64,000 nt of DNA, taken from positions 1 to 64,000 of the forward strand of contig JACEEZ010002694.1 in assembly GCA_016584305.1 (NCBI GenBank), written 5' to 3'. The position numbers and the translations under genes are program-made. This stretch comes from Chionoecetes opilio (taxonomy: Eukaryota; Arthropoda; Malacostraca; Decapoda; Majidae). Below are positions 42,553 through 53,444 of this stretch, piece by piece. How positions within the stretch are numbered: the first letter of the stretch is position 1; each line of letters starts with the position of its first letter. The notes beneath the pieces were generated by a model. It was given only the letters and a program-made list of their open reading frames with translations. It did not search any database and was not told the origin of the DNA.

Positions 42553-43027
42553 CATAGATAACACTAAAGTCACCAGGACAACGTTTTTTTCTGTTTACAG
42601 ACGTGTGGTGGCATTAATACTTACATTTCTACGTCCATGATTTCAGGAAAGTTAGAAGGGGCTACTGGAGAGTCTGTGTCATTTTGTGTCTTCATCTGTG
42701 TCATAGTATGGCTATAAATCAACAAATTAAAAAAATATCACCAGAGTGGCGACCAACAATAAGGTCGCCAGTTAGTGTTTATGTTCCGAGTGTCCTCCCG
42801 CCGTCGTTGTCGCCCGAAAAAAAAACAAGTAATGAAATTTGAAACCGTCTATACTTGCAGATACAAAGCATAAAACTGCTCAAACAAGGTAGATTATACA
42901 GTCATCATATAAACTACTGTGTATCATCTTCAGTGGCACATAAATATCAGTAGTGATGCTATAATTCGTAATATATGGCGCCTGGCGACATTAGTGCAGC
43001 TGGCGACTATAGTGTTATCTACGGTAA
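42553..43027 (+). mobile_element. MITE family M5, copy 2
   Basis: Left ATAGATAACACTAAAGTCAC, right GGCGACTATAGTGTTATCTA plus CGGTA, a good 25-bp inverted pair. About 95 percent identical to copy 1 in the centre. Confidence 0.85.
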
Positions 43028-43199
43028 GGCCTCCTCCCGAATGTGTCCACAAAACCCAGAGTAGTTCCTTCACAACAATACCCTAAATAACATGTATTCA
43101 CACCCTAAATACATTTATATTATTATTTTTCTCATATCTGCCCTTCAATAGACCCAAATATAGAACATAATTAGTATGTATTGAAGGTCAGCCATACTT

Positions 43200-44545
43200 T
43201 GAGAAATCATTACATTCATTGCACGACCTTAGTTCTATGTGACGCAATGACCTAGTTCTATGATGACGCCAATGACCTTAGTTCTATAAGACGCAATGAC
43301 CTAGTTCTATAAGACGCCAATGACCTTAGTTCATAATGACCCCAAGACCTATTCATAATGACCCAAGCCCTTAGTTCTATAATGACGCCAATGCCCTTAG
43401 TTTATAATGACCCCAAGGACCTTATTTTATAATAGCCAATGACCTTAGTTCTATGATGATCAAGGACTTGTCTATAATGACGCCAATGACCTTAGTTTAT
43501 AAGACCCCAATGACTTAGTTCTATGATCCCGCCAATGACCTTAGTTCAAATGACCCCAATGCCTTAGTTTATAATGACGCCAATACCTTAGTTCGATGAT
43601 GCGCCAATGACCTTATTTCTATAATGACGCCAATGACCTAGTTCTAAAATGACGCCAAGACCTTATTTCTATGATGATGCCAATGACCTTATTCTATAAT
43701 GACGCCCAATGCCCCTTAGTTCTATGATACGCAATGCCCTTTAGTTTTAAATGACCCCCTGACCTTGTTCTATAATGACGCCAATGACCTTTAGTTCTAT
43801 GATGACGCCAAGACCTTATTTATGATGACCCCAATGCCCTTTAGTTCTATAATAGCCAATGCCCTTTGTTCTATAATGACCCCAAGACCTTAGTTTGGGA
43901 TACCCCAATGCCCTTAGTTCTAAATGACCCCAAAGCCCTTTATTTATGATGACCCCAAGACTTGTTCTAGATAACCCCAATGACCTTATTTCTATAATGC
44001 CCCCAATGCCCTTAGTTTAAATGACCCCCAATGACCTTAGTTCTATAATGACGCAATAAACCTTAGTTCTATGATCCCCAAGACCTTAGTTATGATGACG
44101 CAATGCCCTTTAGTTCTATAATGACGCCAATGACTTAGTTTAGATGACCCAATGCCCTTTAGTTCTAGAGGGGACGCCAAGACTAGTTCTTGTGCCCCAA
44201 AGGGCCCTTAGTTCTTGAGACCCCCAATGCCCTTAGTTCTATAATGACCCCAATGACCTTGTCATAATGCCCCAATGACCTTAGTTCTATGATTACGCCA
44301 ATGACCTTAGTTCTATGATGGCCAATGACCTTTAGTTTTAATGACCCCCAATGACCTTAGTCTATAAGGGCGCCAATGACCTTAGTTCTATATGACCCCA
44401 AACCCTTGTTCTTGAGGGACCCCAATGACCTTGTTCTATGATGAGCCAAAACCTTATTTCATGTGACGAAATGATTAGTTCTATGAACCAATGACCTAGT
44501 TCTATGAGACCCCCAAGACTATTTTGTAACCCCATCAACCGCTGC
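43200..44545. repeat. 26-bp satellite, degraded version
   Basis: Units of ATGACCTTAGTTCTATGATG plus ACGCCA with frequent losses of one or two bases. It is the error-rich twin of 53445-54835, inverted. Confidence 0.9.
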
Positions 44546-44553
44546 GTCGCCAG

Positions 44554-44706
44554 AGTTGCTAAACATCCCCCGGGTGCTTTGTCAACAACCAGTGCATCCC
44601 GGGCCCCGGCCGGGTGGGGGGGCGGCCAAAGGAGGCGCGGCCCGCATGTGCGGAGCTGGCCGGTGTCTGGGTACAGGCTCAGGGGACATCATACGACAAT
44701 TTCCAG
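44554..44706 (+). pseudogene. ATR: ATR exon (UME start), error-rich copy
   Basis: Acceptor GCGTCGCCAG, donor TTCCAG|GTGATA. The frame is destroyed by indels (GGCGGCCAAAGGAGG for GGCGGCCAAGGAGG, and more). The clean version is 53240-53405 on the minus strand. Confidence 0.75.
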
Positions 44707-44949
44707 GTGATACCCAACACTGTTTTATTTTATTTTATTTATTATTATTGTCTTACACACCAAAAGTAGTGACGGGCAGTTTTGAAAAAAAAATATGTAT
44801 AACGGGGGTTAAACAAGAGTTTCTGCAAATTTTGAGAATGATATATGTAAAATTTCTAAGTAGAAAATGCTTTATACCATGCTTTGTTTCCTTGGACGTG
44901 AGATGAAGGGGGAAAAAACCCCCCGGCGGGGGTATAGGTGTTAGCAGTT

Positions 44950-46936
44950 TTTATATCGTACTAAATACACTTACGGTTTTTGTAAGGGAGAATCGCCCAG
45001 CGGATGCAACTTTTAAGGGGGTAGGGGGAAAGGGGTTTAAAACACAAGTGTTTTTAGTTATTTTTTAAATTTTAAATTAGTCTTCAATGCACAAAAGAGT
45101 CACACAAAGGTAAGATTTCCTGGACATTAAAGGCGAGGCACGCACACACACGTCTACCCCCACACAGCCTGGATTTTTTCTCTGAGGCCATGTGTGGCTG
45201 TGGGCGGGTGAGGAGGCGTGCCTCGGGGTTAAAATAAAAAAGGGGGGGTTTTGTCCCCCAGTAGCACTCCCCTCTGGTGGTATGTTTTTAGAGGGGACAG
45301 GGCGTGTCAGGGCGTGTCCCAGAAGGAACAATAATTTTTAAATGGAAATATTAGAGATCCCTTAAATAAAATTTGAGGGATAAACATATCACCTAAACAT
45401 ATCTACCCACAAAACAAATCGTCGCACTACCAGGGCGAACTCCGCCAACCTGAGGATGTACCTAAAAAAATGGAATTATGTATTAAAAAGATTTTGTCAG
45501 ATTTTGCTATTCGGAGAACATACAAAATATGGCCTTTTCCAACAACAAGGCAAAGGAATGACATAAAAATGATAAGTAAGATTGGCATAATATTGAAGGA
45601 AAATGAACAGCTGGGTTAAGGTAGACGGGAAAGAGCCTTAAGGGTTTCCAATTTTGAGAAATTAGAGAAGTAAGCTCAGAAATGGTGTTAGGAATATTAA
45701 TGCTGATAATTTTAAAACTTCAAGCTTAATAGGGAAAATTGAGCAGTGAAATTTGCATAAAACCTTTGGGGCAGTTTTTCAGGAAAGGTTTCAAATAGTC
45801 AGAGCGCAAATAGCAAGCCCTTAGAATTTCGAAATGACCCGGGCGCTTTCTGAACACTGCACCTTGGGACATATACAGACACATAGAATGTTTGTGTAAA
45901 AAGAAATAGTGATGTCCAAAAAAAAAATTTTTTTAGAAAAAAAAGGTTGGAAAAACAAGGGGGTAAGGACATAAAAGAAAAGGCCCGAGGAAGCATTTGC
46001 CCGGTTACCACCACCTCCAATTAAAAATATTTTTTTATGAACCATTTCCCTTTAAATAAAATTTAGTCATTATATTTTCCCACTTTGTGAACTTTAAACA
46101 CATGTTCGGTGGAAAAGAACATGTTTTAAAAATGGTATCTGACGTTAGCACTGATTTTTAAGGAGAGGGTAATAGTGTTGCAAACCCCCTTTTTAAAAAA
46201 ATGATGTCAATGGGAGTTCTATTCGCTATTCCTAGACAGCATAAAATCAATTAAAAGGAAAAAATGAAGCAGTTTCCCCTTTCCCCGGCTGCCAACCTAT
46301 TTTTATAATGTTTTTTAGTTCTGACAAAAAAAAACCCCATTAGAAAGCAGGGGGTGCTTTTTCTAACACAGTAAAAACTCCATTAAAGCTTACTTGTTTT
46401 TTTAATAAAAGGATGAGTTTATCAATAAAAAAAAAGAAAAAATTAGATGAAAAATACCTTACCCAATTTCTTCCAGTTTTCCATGCATTATTTTCCCTAC
46501 CAAATATAGCACGAAAGTTTGTTAAAAAAAGCAATGAAAAAAAAAGCAAACAATTACGCGGAGTAAATTTAAAAAGAGTTGGTTGGTCAGTAGGATCATT
46601 AGATTTTTTAGTTTTAAGCGCGTAGCATCGTAACATTAGCAGTTTTTACTAAGCTGAATCAGGTTGGGATTTTGGGCCCTTTAAGTCATCACTGTGAAGA
46701 TTCAAGTATTTAACCACGGATCCAAATATCAATCTTTTGACCCTGGAGTTTCTCAACTACCGGCGCGGACCCAAAATTTAGGAGCAATTAGAGTTCTGTT
46801 CCGGGGCTCGAAACATGGGCAGACACCAACCCCGGGTTTTAACGGGGCAGAGCGCCGGTTTGTTGTGAGCACAAGCGTCTTGGGAAACCTGTAATTTTTC
46901 TTTTACATTGGAAAAAAGTCTGAGAAAACTTTAAGT
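44950..46936 (-). mobile_element. Ty3-type element 3' half, error-rich arm
   Basis: Reversed, degraded copy of 50827-53000. The LTR-like part is at about 44950-45600, env-like frames at about 45800-46250 and the integrase end at about 46560-46936. It is full of homopolymer expansions and frameshifts. Confidence 0.75.
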
Positions 46937-47528
46937 GAATTTGCATAATCTCAACATTGTACACGGTTTTTGAGGGTATAAAAAGGCCATATGGTAGATG
47001 GTGATGGACTTCTACAATGTCAGCTAAAAAAAACGCGTACAAAATTTCCCGCAACCTCAGAATGTGAAATGTCCTTTTTCATTGGCTTGTGGGTTAATAG
47101 ACATTTTTAAAATTACAGCGGTGTTCGCCCTTTAAAAAACCATTGAAAAAGGACGTGCACTTTAATTGGAACGCGTACAGAAAAAACTTTTTAAGATTAA
47201 AAAATCGCCCTAACTAGGCCCCCGTCTTGGGATTCCCCACTATAAGGTTTTCCTTTGATCTTACACGGATGCCCTGCATTGGGCTGGGGCTGTATTAATG
47301 CAGACAGAGACGCGGGAAAAAACGCGCTGTTGCGTTGCGGTAGAACTTTACTTCCGGCAGATTAATTTCTCAGTAACTCACCAGGAATCACTCCCAGTTG
47401 TCTGGGGTCAAAAATTTTTGGGGGTTATATCCCAGGATTTAATAAGTATATACTGATCACGCAGCTGTCACGAACTTTTAAAGGTAAAAACCTTTCAGGA
47501 AGACTTTGGGGTTTGGGTTTTACAATAC
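46937..47528 (+). mobile_element. Ty3-type reverse transcriptase/RNase H piece, error-rich arm
   Basis: Reversed copy of 50284-50872. Frames are broken throughout. Confidence 0.7.
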
Positions 47529-47621
47529 AGTAAAACCCTTTTATTCGGACTAATTGGGCCAAGGGGTGGCGAGAGTGCAAGGATCCGAATAAAAGGGGGG
47601 ATTTTATATGGAGGGATATGG

Positions 47622-47655
<34 letters not shown>

Positions 47656-47822
47656 AGGTGCATATATTACACCAGGTGTATATTTACTAAATAGCTAGGA
47701 AATTCGCCCCTTAAAAAAAAAAAAAAAAATTTTAGGTGTATATTAGAGGAAATTTTACCCCCCAAAAAAAAATATAAAAAAAATAAAAATTTGGTGTAGA
47801 ATACAGCTAGGAAAATTTTTAC

Positions 47823-47896
<74 letters not shown>

Positions 47897-47906
47897 TTTT
47901 ATGTAC
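47529..47906. repeat. Pogo-like terminus and A-rich repeat, error-rich arm
   Basis: TACAGTAAAACCC with TTATTCGGACTAATTGGGCC at 47525-47570 is a pogo/Tigger-type end (clean copy 50205-50283). It is followed by A runs (47621-47652, 47704-47729 and 47825-47892) alternating with AGGTGTATATTA and GCTAGGAAATTTT units of about 85 bp. Confidence 0.6.
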
Positions 47907-48254
47907 GGAATCTGCTCGGGAATTCTCCATCTTACAAAAACCGCAAAGGTACGTTAGTACGAATAGAAAACGTAAAAATATTTGGTGCAGCGGGGGATGT
48001 TTGAGATGGGACACGGGCGTGGCAGGGCGTGCAAGGCGCGGTTCCACGAGGGAAACACAGGCAACATGTAGATGCGACTTGACTGGCTTTTAAAAAAATA
48101 TGTTGAATGCGGCTTTCAACAGGAGAATGTTTCCCGGACAAGGCAAAACGTTTTTGCTTTTAGCGCTACATCCTATGTTGACTGTTTTAAGCCACAAAAA
48201 TTTTCCCACCAATTCAACAAAAATTTAAACCAATTGTCAAAACGAGTCCCAGAG
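47907..48254 (+). other. LTR-end-like fragment and flank
   Basis: TCTTACAAAAACCGCAAAGG with GTTAGTACGAATAGAAAA resembles the LTR end at 52950-52998 in the same orientation, and the flank shares GGGACACGGGCGTGGCAGGG with the LTR at 52600-52640 (inverted). It is therefore a second, oppositely oriented LTR remnant. The rest is unrecognised. Confidence 0.5.
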
Positions 48255-48668
48255 ACGGTCGCTGCTGCTGATATCTAGTGCTGTGTCTCAGCGACGGGCC
48301 TGCTGTGCATATTGTCTGGTCTCAGCAGAGGTCGTGCGCTGAAAATCTAGTGCTGGTCTCAGCAGACGGGTGCTGCTGCGCATATCTAGTGCTGTGTTCA
48401 GCAGACGGTCGCTGCTGCGCATATCTAGTGCTGGTCCAGCAGAGGCCCCTGTGCGCATATTAGTGCTGTGTTCAGAGACGGTGTGCTGCTGAAAACTAGT
48501 GCTGTGTCCCAGCAGACGGTCGCTGCTGCTGCATATCTAGTGCTGTGTCTCAGCAGACGGCCGCTGCTGCTGCATATCTAGTGCTGTGTCCCAGCAGACG
48601 CGCTGCTGCTGCTGCATATCTAGTGCTGTGTCTCAGCAGACGGCCGCTGCTGCTGCTGCATATCTAGC
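48255..48668. repeat. 41-bp CTG-rich minisatellite at the palindrome centre, left arm
   Basis: About ten units of GCATATCTAGTGCTGTGTCT with CAGCAGACGG and CGCTGCTGCTG. The right-hand units are regular and the left-hand units degraded. Confidence 0.9.
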
Positions 48669-49229
48669 TTTTGTTTTTTTAAAATTTTTTTTTTTTTTTT
48701 TTTTGTTGAGAGGGACAGGAGGGGCGGGGCCTTTTCCGGGAACCGGAAACTAATTTTCGGAAAAAGGAACCCCCCTTTTTTGTGGGACAACACAAATTTC
48801 CCCACGCACACCCCGTCCCCTTTAACCACCCTTTCCACAAAAATTTAACCAATTGAAAAAGGGCGTTTGTTTTGGGCAACAGTTGCCAAAACGCGGTTGC
48901 TAAAATTATGTTGCCAAAAAAGGGGGGGCCCATTTATGCGGAAAGCGGGGCGTTTCTGGAAAATTGGGGTTTGCCAGAAGGGTTGGGGAAAAAACAAGCT
49001 TTTTTCCGCGAGGGGTTGGCGGGCAATCCTTGGTGCCAGGGGCGCGGGCACACCCCCTTGGATCGAGACGGCGCTGCTGGGGAACAGCCTGGTTAAAGAG
49101 GGGTGTGCCCCCATAAAAAAGGGTTTTTGCTGGGGGCAAAAAAGGCCGGCCCTTTGCTGGCAACATTTTTTAGAACCCCGTTTTTGACCCCCTGTATCAA
49201 AAGGGTTCCAAAAAGGGGGGCCTGTTGAC
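48669..49229. other. Turn of the giant palindrome, low-quality sequence
   Basis: Strong G, C, A and T homopolymer inflation. GGTTGCTAAAATTATGTTGC (about 48895) and an imperfect reverse complement (about 49150-49175) suggest the turn is near 49.0 kb. No real coding content. Confidence 0.6.
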
Positions 49230-49600
49230 ACACGGTTGGAGAAAGCACTAATATGCAGAGCAGCCCCGTTGCTGAAACATAAATGAATGGGCAGCGCGCG
49301 ACCTGTGAGACACAGAAATATGCAGAGCAGAGCGCCGTCTTACCCAGACTAATATGAAGCAGAGGGGTTGTGAAAACATAGATATGCAGAGCACCGGGGT
49401 TGCTAGAAAGCATGAATCAGCACAGCGCCCCTTGCGAGGGCAAAGGCATAGATTGCAGAAGGCCCCGTCTGTAAAACAGCACTAGTTATGCGCGCAGCAC
49501 CGTTGCAGGAACCACAAATACACAGCAGGGTTTGCAACACGGGCACGGGATATGAGCGCCGGCCCTCTGCGAGCACACCGGTTGAGCAGAGCCCGTTTGG
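49230..49600. repeat. CTG-rich minisatellite, right arm, degraded
   Basis: Repeated ATATGCAGAGCA and GCACTA-like pieces are the reverse complement of the left array with heavy errors. Confidence 0.75.
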
Positions 49601-50151
49601 GGAACCAACAGATTGAAGCCGATCCGGGGACATTGTTAAATTGGTTTTAATTTTTGTTAATTTAAAAGGGTTTTTTGGGCTTAAAAACAGCCATAGGATG
49701 TAGCTCTACAAGCAAAAAACGGTTCCTTTCCGGCAACCCCCGGTTGAAAGCCGCTTCATTTTGTTGAAACTAAGCCCATTTACATTTGCCGTGTTCCCCT
49801 CCCTGAAGCGCCTTGAACGCCCATGCCAGCCCTGTCCCCCAACACTCCCACCGCCTGCACCCAAATTTTTAATTTTTCTTTGATTTTAAGTTTCCTTGCG
49901 GGTTTTGTAAATGGAAAGCCCCGAGCGTTCCGTCAGAAAAACCCTTTTATTAATTTTTTATTTAATTTTTTAGGTTTTTTTTTTTTTTTTTTTTTTTTTA
50001 GGAAAAAATTTTACGTATATATACACCAGTTTTTTAATTTTTAATATTTTTGGGGGGAAATTCCTGTAATAACATAAATTTTTTTTTTTTTTTTTTTTAA
50101 GGGGGCAAACCAGCAAATTGTAGAATATATCACCAGGTTAATATACCCCCT

Positions 50152-50187
<36 letters not shown>

Positions 50188-50204
50188 TATCCCTCCATAT
50201 ATAA
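49601..50204. other. Right-arm equivalent of 47.57-48.25 kb
   Basis: Inverted copy with T runs at about 49978-50000, 50079-50098 and 50154-50184 in place of A runs. No gene. Confidence 0.6.
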
Positions 50205-50283
50205 TCCCCCCATTATTCGGATCCTTGCACTACTCGGACCACTCCTTGGCCCAATTAGTCCGAATATGAGAGGTTTTACTGTA
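50205..50283 (-). mobile_element. Pogo/Tigger-like terminal inverted repeat
   Basis: Read on the minus strand: TACAGTAAAACCTCTCATAT, then TCGGACTAATTGGGCCAAGG. CAGTAAAACC with ATTCGGA is the usual terminus of pogo/Tigger elements of the Tc1/mariner superfamily. It cuts off the RNase H frame of the adjacent Ty3 fragment, so it inserted into it. Confidence 0.65.
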
Positions 50284-50872
50284 TTGTCAAAAACCAACGC
50301 GCAAGTCTTCCTGAAAGGTTTTTACCTTTAAAAAGTTCAGTGACAGCTGCGTGATCAGTATATACGGTTATATCATAGCCTAGGATATAATCCCTAAAAT
50401 TCTTTAGAGCCCAGACAACTGGGAGTGATTCCTGGTGAGTTACTGAGTAATTAGACTCTGCCGGAAGTAAAGTTCTACTCGCGAACGCAACAGCGCGATT
50501 TTTTCCGCGTGCATCTGTCTGCATTAATACAGCACCCAGCCCTAATGCAGAGGCATCCGTGTAAAGATCAAAAGGAACCTTATAGTCCGGGAATGCCAAG
50601 ACAGGGGCCGTAGTTAGGGCGACTTTTAGATCTTGAAAAGATTTTTCATGTACAGCGTTCCAATTAAAGTGCACGTCCTTTTTCAATAGGTTTGTTAAGG
50701 GCGAAGCAGCCGCTGCTAAATTTGATATAAATGATCTATAGTAACCACACAAGCCAATGAAAGAACGGACATTGTCTACATTCTGAGGTTGCGGGAAATT
50801 TGTAACTGCAGTTATTTTAGCTGACATTGTATGAAGTCCATCACCATCTACCATATGGCCTGCTTAGTAGCC
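50284..50872 (-). pseudogene. Ty3-type retroelement reverse transcriptase end and RNase H (partial)
   Basis: The minus strand is open for about 190 codons. In order it has MVDGDGLHTMSAKITAV, the connection motif VRSFIGLCGYYRSFI, the thumb/connection PLTNLLKKD and then the RNase H domain. That domain has DLYTDASALGLGAVLMQ (first catalytic aspartate), AFASRTLLPAESNYSVTHQE (catalytic glutamate) and ITVYTDHAA (third aspartate). The palm-domain YxDD motif would lie upstream and is absent, because the frame is joined at about 50870 to oppositely oriented integrase. The distal end is cut by the pogo-like terminus. It is a clean remnant, not an active gene. Confidence 0.9.
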
Positions 50873-51321
50873 CTCAAAAACCTGTGTACAATGTTGATGA
50901 TTATGCTAAATGTCAACTTAAAGTTTTCTCAGACTTATATTCCAATGTCAGAGATAAATTACAGGCTTCCAAGACTGCTATGTGCTCGCAACAACACCGG
51001 CGCTCTGCACCCGTTCAAATCCGGGTTGGTGACTCTGTCATGATTCGAGTCCCGGAACGGAACTCTAAATTAGCTCCTAAATTTGTGGGTCCGCGCCTGG
51101 TAGTTGAGCAACTCCATGGTCATAAGATTGATATTTTGGATCCGTGGTTAAATACCTTAGAAGTCATTCACAGTGATAGACTTAAACGGACCAATGCCAA
51201 GCCTGATTCAAGCTTAGTAGAAACTGCTAATGTTAGCGATGCTACGCGGCTTGAAACTAACAAATCTAATGATCCTACTGACCAACCAACTCATGCTTAT
51301 AATTTACGTCCGCGTAATTGA
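50827..51321 (+). pseudogene. Ty3-type integrase C-terminus (partial)
   Basis: Open frame ending at 51321. KPVYNVDDYAKCQLKVFSDL starts the part that looks like integrase. RVGDSVMIRVPERNSKLAPK and then FVGPRLVVEQL form the usual GPY/F-type C-terminal module, and DILDPWLNTLEVIHSDRLKR follows. The end is YNLRPRN, a frequent polyprotein terminus in Ty3/gypsy elements. The catalytic DDE core is missing. An env-like region follows directly. Confidence 0.9.
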
Positions 51322-51499
51322 TTGCTTGTCTTTTCATTGCTTTTCTTAGACAAACTTTCGTGCATGATATTTGGTATGGAAATAAATGCATGAGTAACTG
51401 GAAGAAATTGGGTAAGGTACTTTCATCTAACCTTTTTCTCTTCTTTTATTGATAAACTCATCCATTTTATTAGAATAAACAAGTAGAGCTTTAATGGAG

Positions 51500-52409
51500 C
51501 TTTTACTGTGTTAGAACAAGCACTCCCTGCTTTGACTAATAGGGTTAATTTTCTTGTCAGAACTATCAAACATTACTAACAAATATGGTTGACGCAGCGC
51601 GAGGAAAGGGAACTGCTTCACTTTTTCCTTTAATTGATGTTATGCATGTCTAGGAAATAGCGAAGTAGAACTGCCACTTGACATCATTGTTTTAAATGGT
51701 TTGCAACACTATTACCCTCTCCTTGAATCAGTGCTAACGTCAGATACCATTGTTAAACATGTTCTTTTCCAGCCGAACATGTGTTTGAAGTTCACAAAGT
51801 AGGACAATATAATGATCATAAATATTTACTTAATGGAAATGGTTCATAATATAAATATTTTTAATTGTGAGGTGGTGGTAACTCAGGCAAATGCTTCTCA
51901 GGCCTTATCGTTATGTCCTTACACCCACTTGATTTCAAAACCATTTTTTTCTCACAAATGTTTTTTTGGACATCACTATTTCTTCTTTACACAAACATTC
52001 TATGTGTCTGTAGTATGTCCCGAAGGTGCAGTGTATCAGAAAGCGTCCGGTCATTTCGCAATTCTAATGGCTTGCTATTTGCGCTCTGACTATTTGAAAA
52101 CCTTTCCTGAAAAACTGCACCAAGGATTTATAGCTAATTTCACTGCTCAACTTTCCCTATTGACAGCTTGAAGTATATAAATTATCAAGCATTAAGTATG
52201 TCACTAACACCATTTCTGAGCTTACATTCTCTAATTTCTCAGAATTGGAAACAGCCGTACAGGACTCTTTACCTGTCTACCTTAACCCAGCTGTTCATTT
52301 TCCTTCAATGATTATGCCAATCTTACTTATCATTATTATAGTCATTCCACTTTGCCTTGTTGTTAGAAAGGCCATATCTTTGTATGTTCTCCTGAATAGC
52401 AAAATCTGA
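51500..52409 (+). pseudogene. Env-like third open frame of the Ty3-type element, broken
   Basis: Several frames downstream of the integrase together look like an envelope-type glycoprotein. There is a region around ELPLDIIVLNG (about 51670-51800), a cysteine-containing ectodomain frame at 51812-52171 (VVCPEGAVYQ, a FHAILMACYL-like stretch), and a C-terminal frame ending at the stop 52407-52409. That last frame has a membrane anchor (MIMPILLIIIIVIPLCLVV) and a short basic cytoplasmic tail. The anchor, position and length fit env-bearing insect errantivirus-like elements. The reading is interrupted by frameshifts and stops and is described only as a remnant. Confidence 0.65.
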
Positions 52410-53000
52410 CAAAATCATTTTAATACATAATTCCATGGTTAGGTACATGCCTCTAGGTTGGCGCGAGGTCGCGCCTGGTAGGTGACCGAGCGATGTTGGC
52501 TTTGTCGGTAGATATGTTTAGGTAGATATGTTTATCCCTACAATTATATATTTAAGGCATCTCTAATAATTTCCATGTTAAAAGATTATTGTTGCCGTAT
52601 CTGTGACACGCCCATGACACGCCCGTGTCCCATCTACAACACATACCACCAGATGGCAGTAGCTACTGGAGGACAAGACCACACCTTTGTTATTGTAACC
52701 CAGAGGCACGCCTGCCTCACCCAGCCGACAGCCACACCATGGCCTCAGAGAAAGATACCAGGCTGTGTGGGCTAGACGTGTGTGTGCGTGCCTCGTCCTT
52801 AAGGGTCCTAGGAACTCTTACCTTTGTGTGACCTCTTTTGTGCATTGATAAGACTATATAACATTATAACTATATAACTAAACATCACCTTGTGTTTGAA
52901 TACCCATTTCCCCATACTTAATAAGTTGCATCCGCTAGGCGACTTCTCCGTCTTACAAAAACCGTAAGTGTATGTTAGTACGATATAGAAAACTGCTAAC
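52410..53000 (+). mobile_element. LTR-like region of the Ty3-type element
   Basis: Non-coding sequence after env, with a TATATTTAAGGC box (52547-52558) and the end TCTTACAAAAACCGTAAGTG, TTAGTACGATATAG. The same end occurs at 47907 next to different sequence, which supports an LTR boundary near 53000. The 5' boundary is not resolved. Confidence 0.5.
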
Positions 53001-53239
53001 ACCTATACCGGCCGCCGTGATTTTTCACACTTCATCTCACGTCCAAAGGAAGCAAAGCATGTGTATAAAGCATTTTCTACTTAGAATTATACGATATATC
53101 ATGTCTCAATATTTGCAGAAACTCTTGTTACACCCTGTATATACATATTTTTTTTCAAGACTGCCTGTCAACTATCTTGTGGTGTGTAAGACTAATAATA
53201 ATAAATAAAATATAAATAAAACAGTGTTGTGGTAGTCAC
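53001..53239. other. ATR intron between the last exon and the Ty3 element
   Basis: AT-rich; contains AATAAATAAAATATAAATAA near 53200. No feature beyond the donor side of the exon. Confidence 0.5.
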
Positions 53240-53405
53240 CTGGAAGTTGTCGATGATGATGTCCCTGAGCCTGTAGCCCAGACAGCCGGCCAGCTCCTGC
53301 AGCAGTGCGGGCCGCGCCTCCTTGGCCGCCCGCACCACCAGGGCCGGCAGCAGGTAGTGCAGCTGGTTGTTGACAAAGGCACCGAGGCGAGTGTTGAGCA
53401 GACTC
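53240..53405 (-). CDS. ATR: ATR kinase exon at the start of the UME region, intact
   Basis: On the minus strand, acceptor CTGCGTCGCCAG and donor TTCCAG|GTGACT. The single G plus the preceding exon's AG makes arginine. Then it reads SLLNTRLGAFVNNQLHYLLP, ALVVRAAKEARPALLQELAG and CLGYRLRDIIIDNFQ. This is the closest match of all to vertebrate ATR (LLPDLAAKASPAASALIRTL, then GKQLNVNRREILINNFK). It is in the reverse orientation because it lies in the right arm of the inverted duplication. The same exon in the left arm (44554) is unreadable. Confidence 0.9.
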
Positions 53406-53444
53406 CTGGCGACGCAGCGGTTGATGAGTGTTACAAAGATAGGT

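Noticed and set aside
47667..48047. 126-codon frame with a long poly-phenylalanine tract
   Set aside because: Read-through of a 68-base A run on the other strand.
48867..49231. Overlapping 74-128 codon frames on both strands at the palindrome centre
   Set aside because: Low-quality sequence with inflated homopolymers; the two strands give similar peptides only because the sequence is self-complementary.
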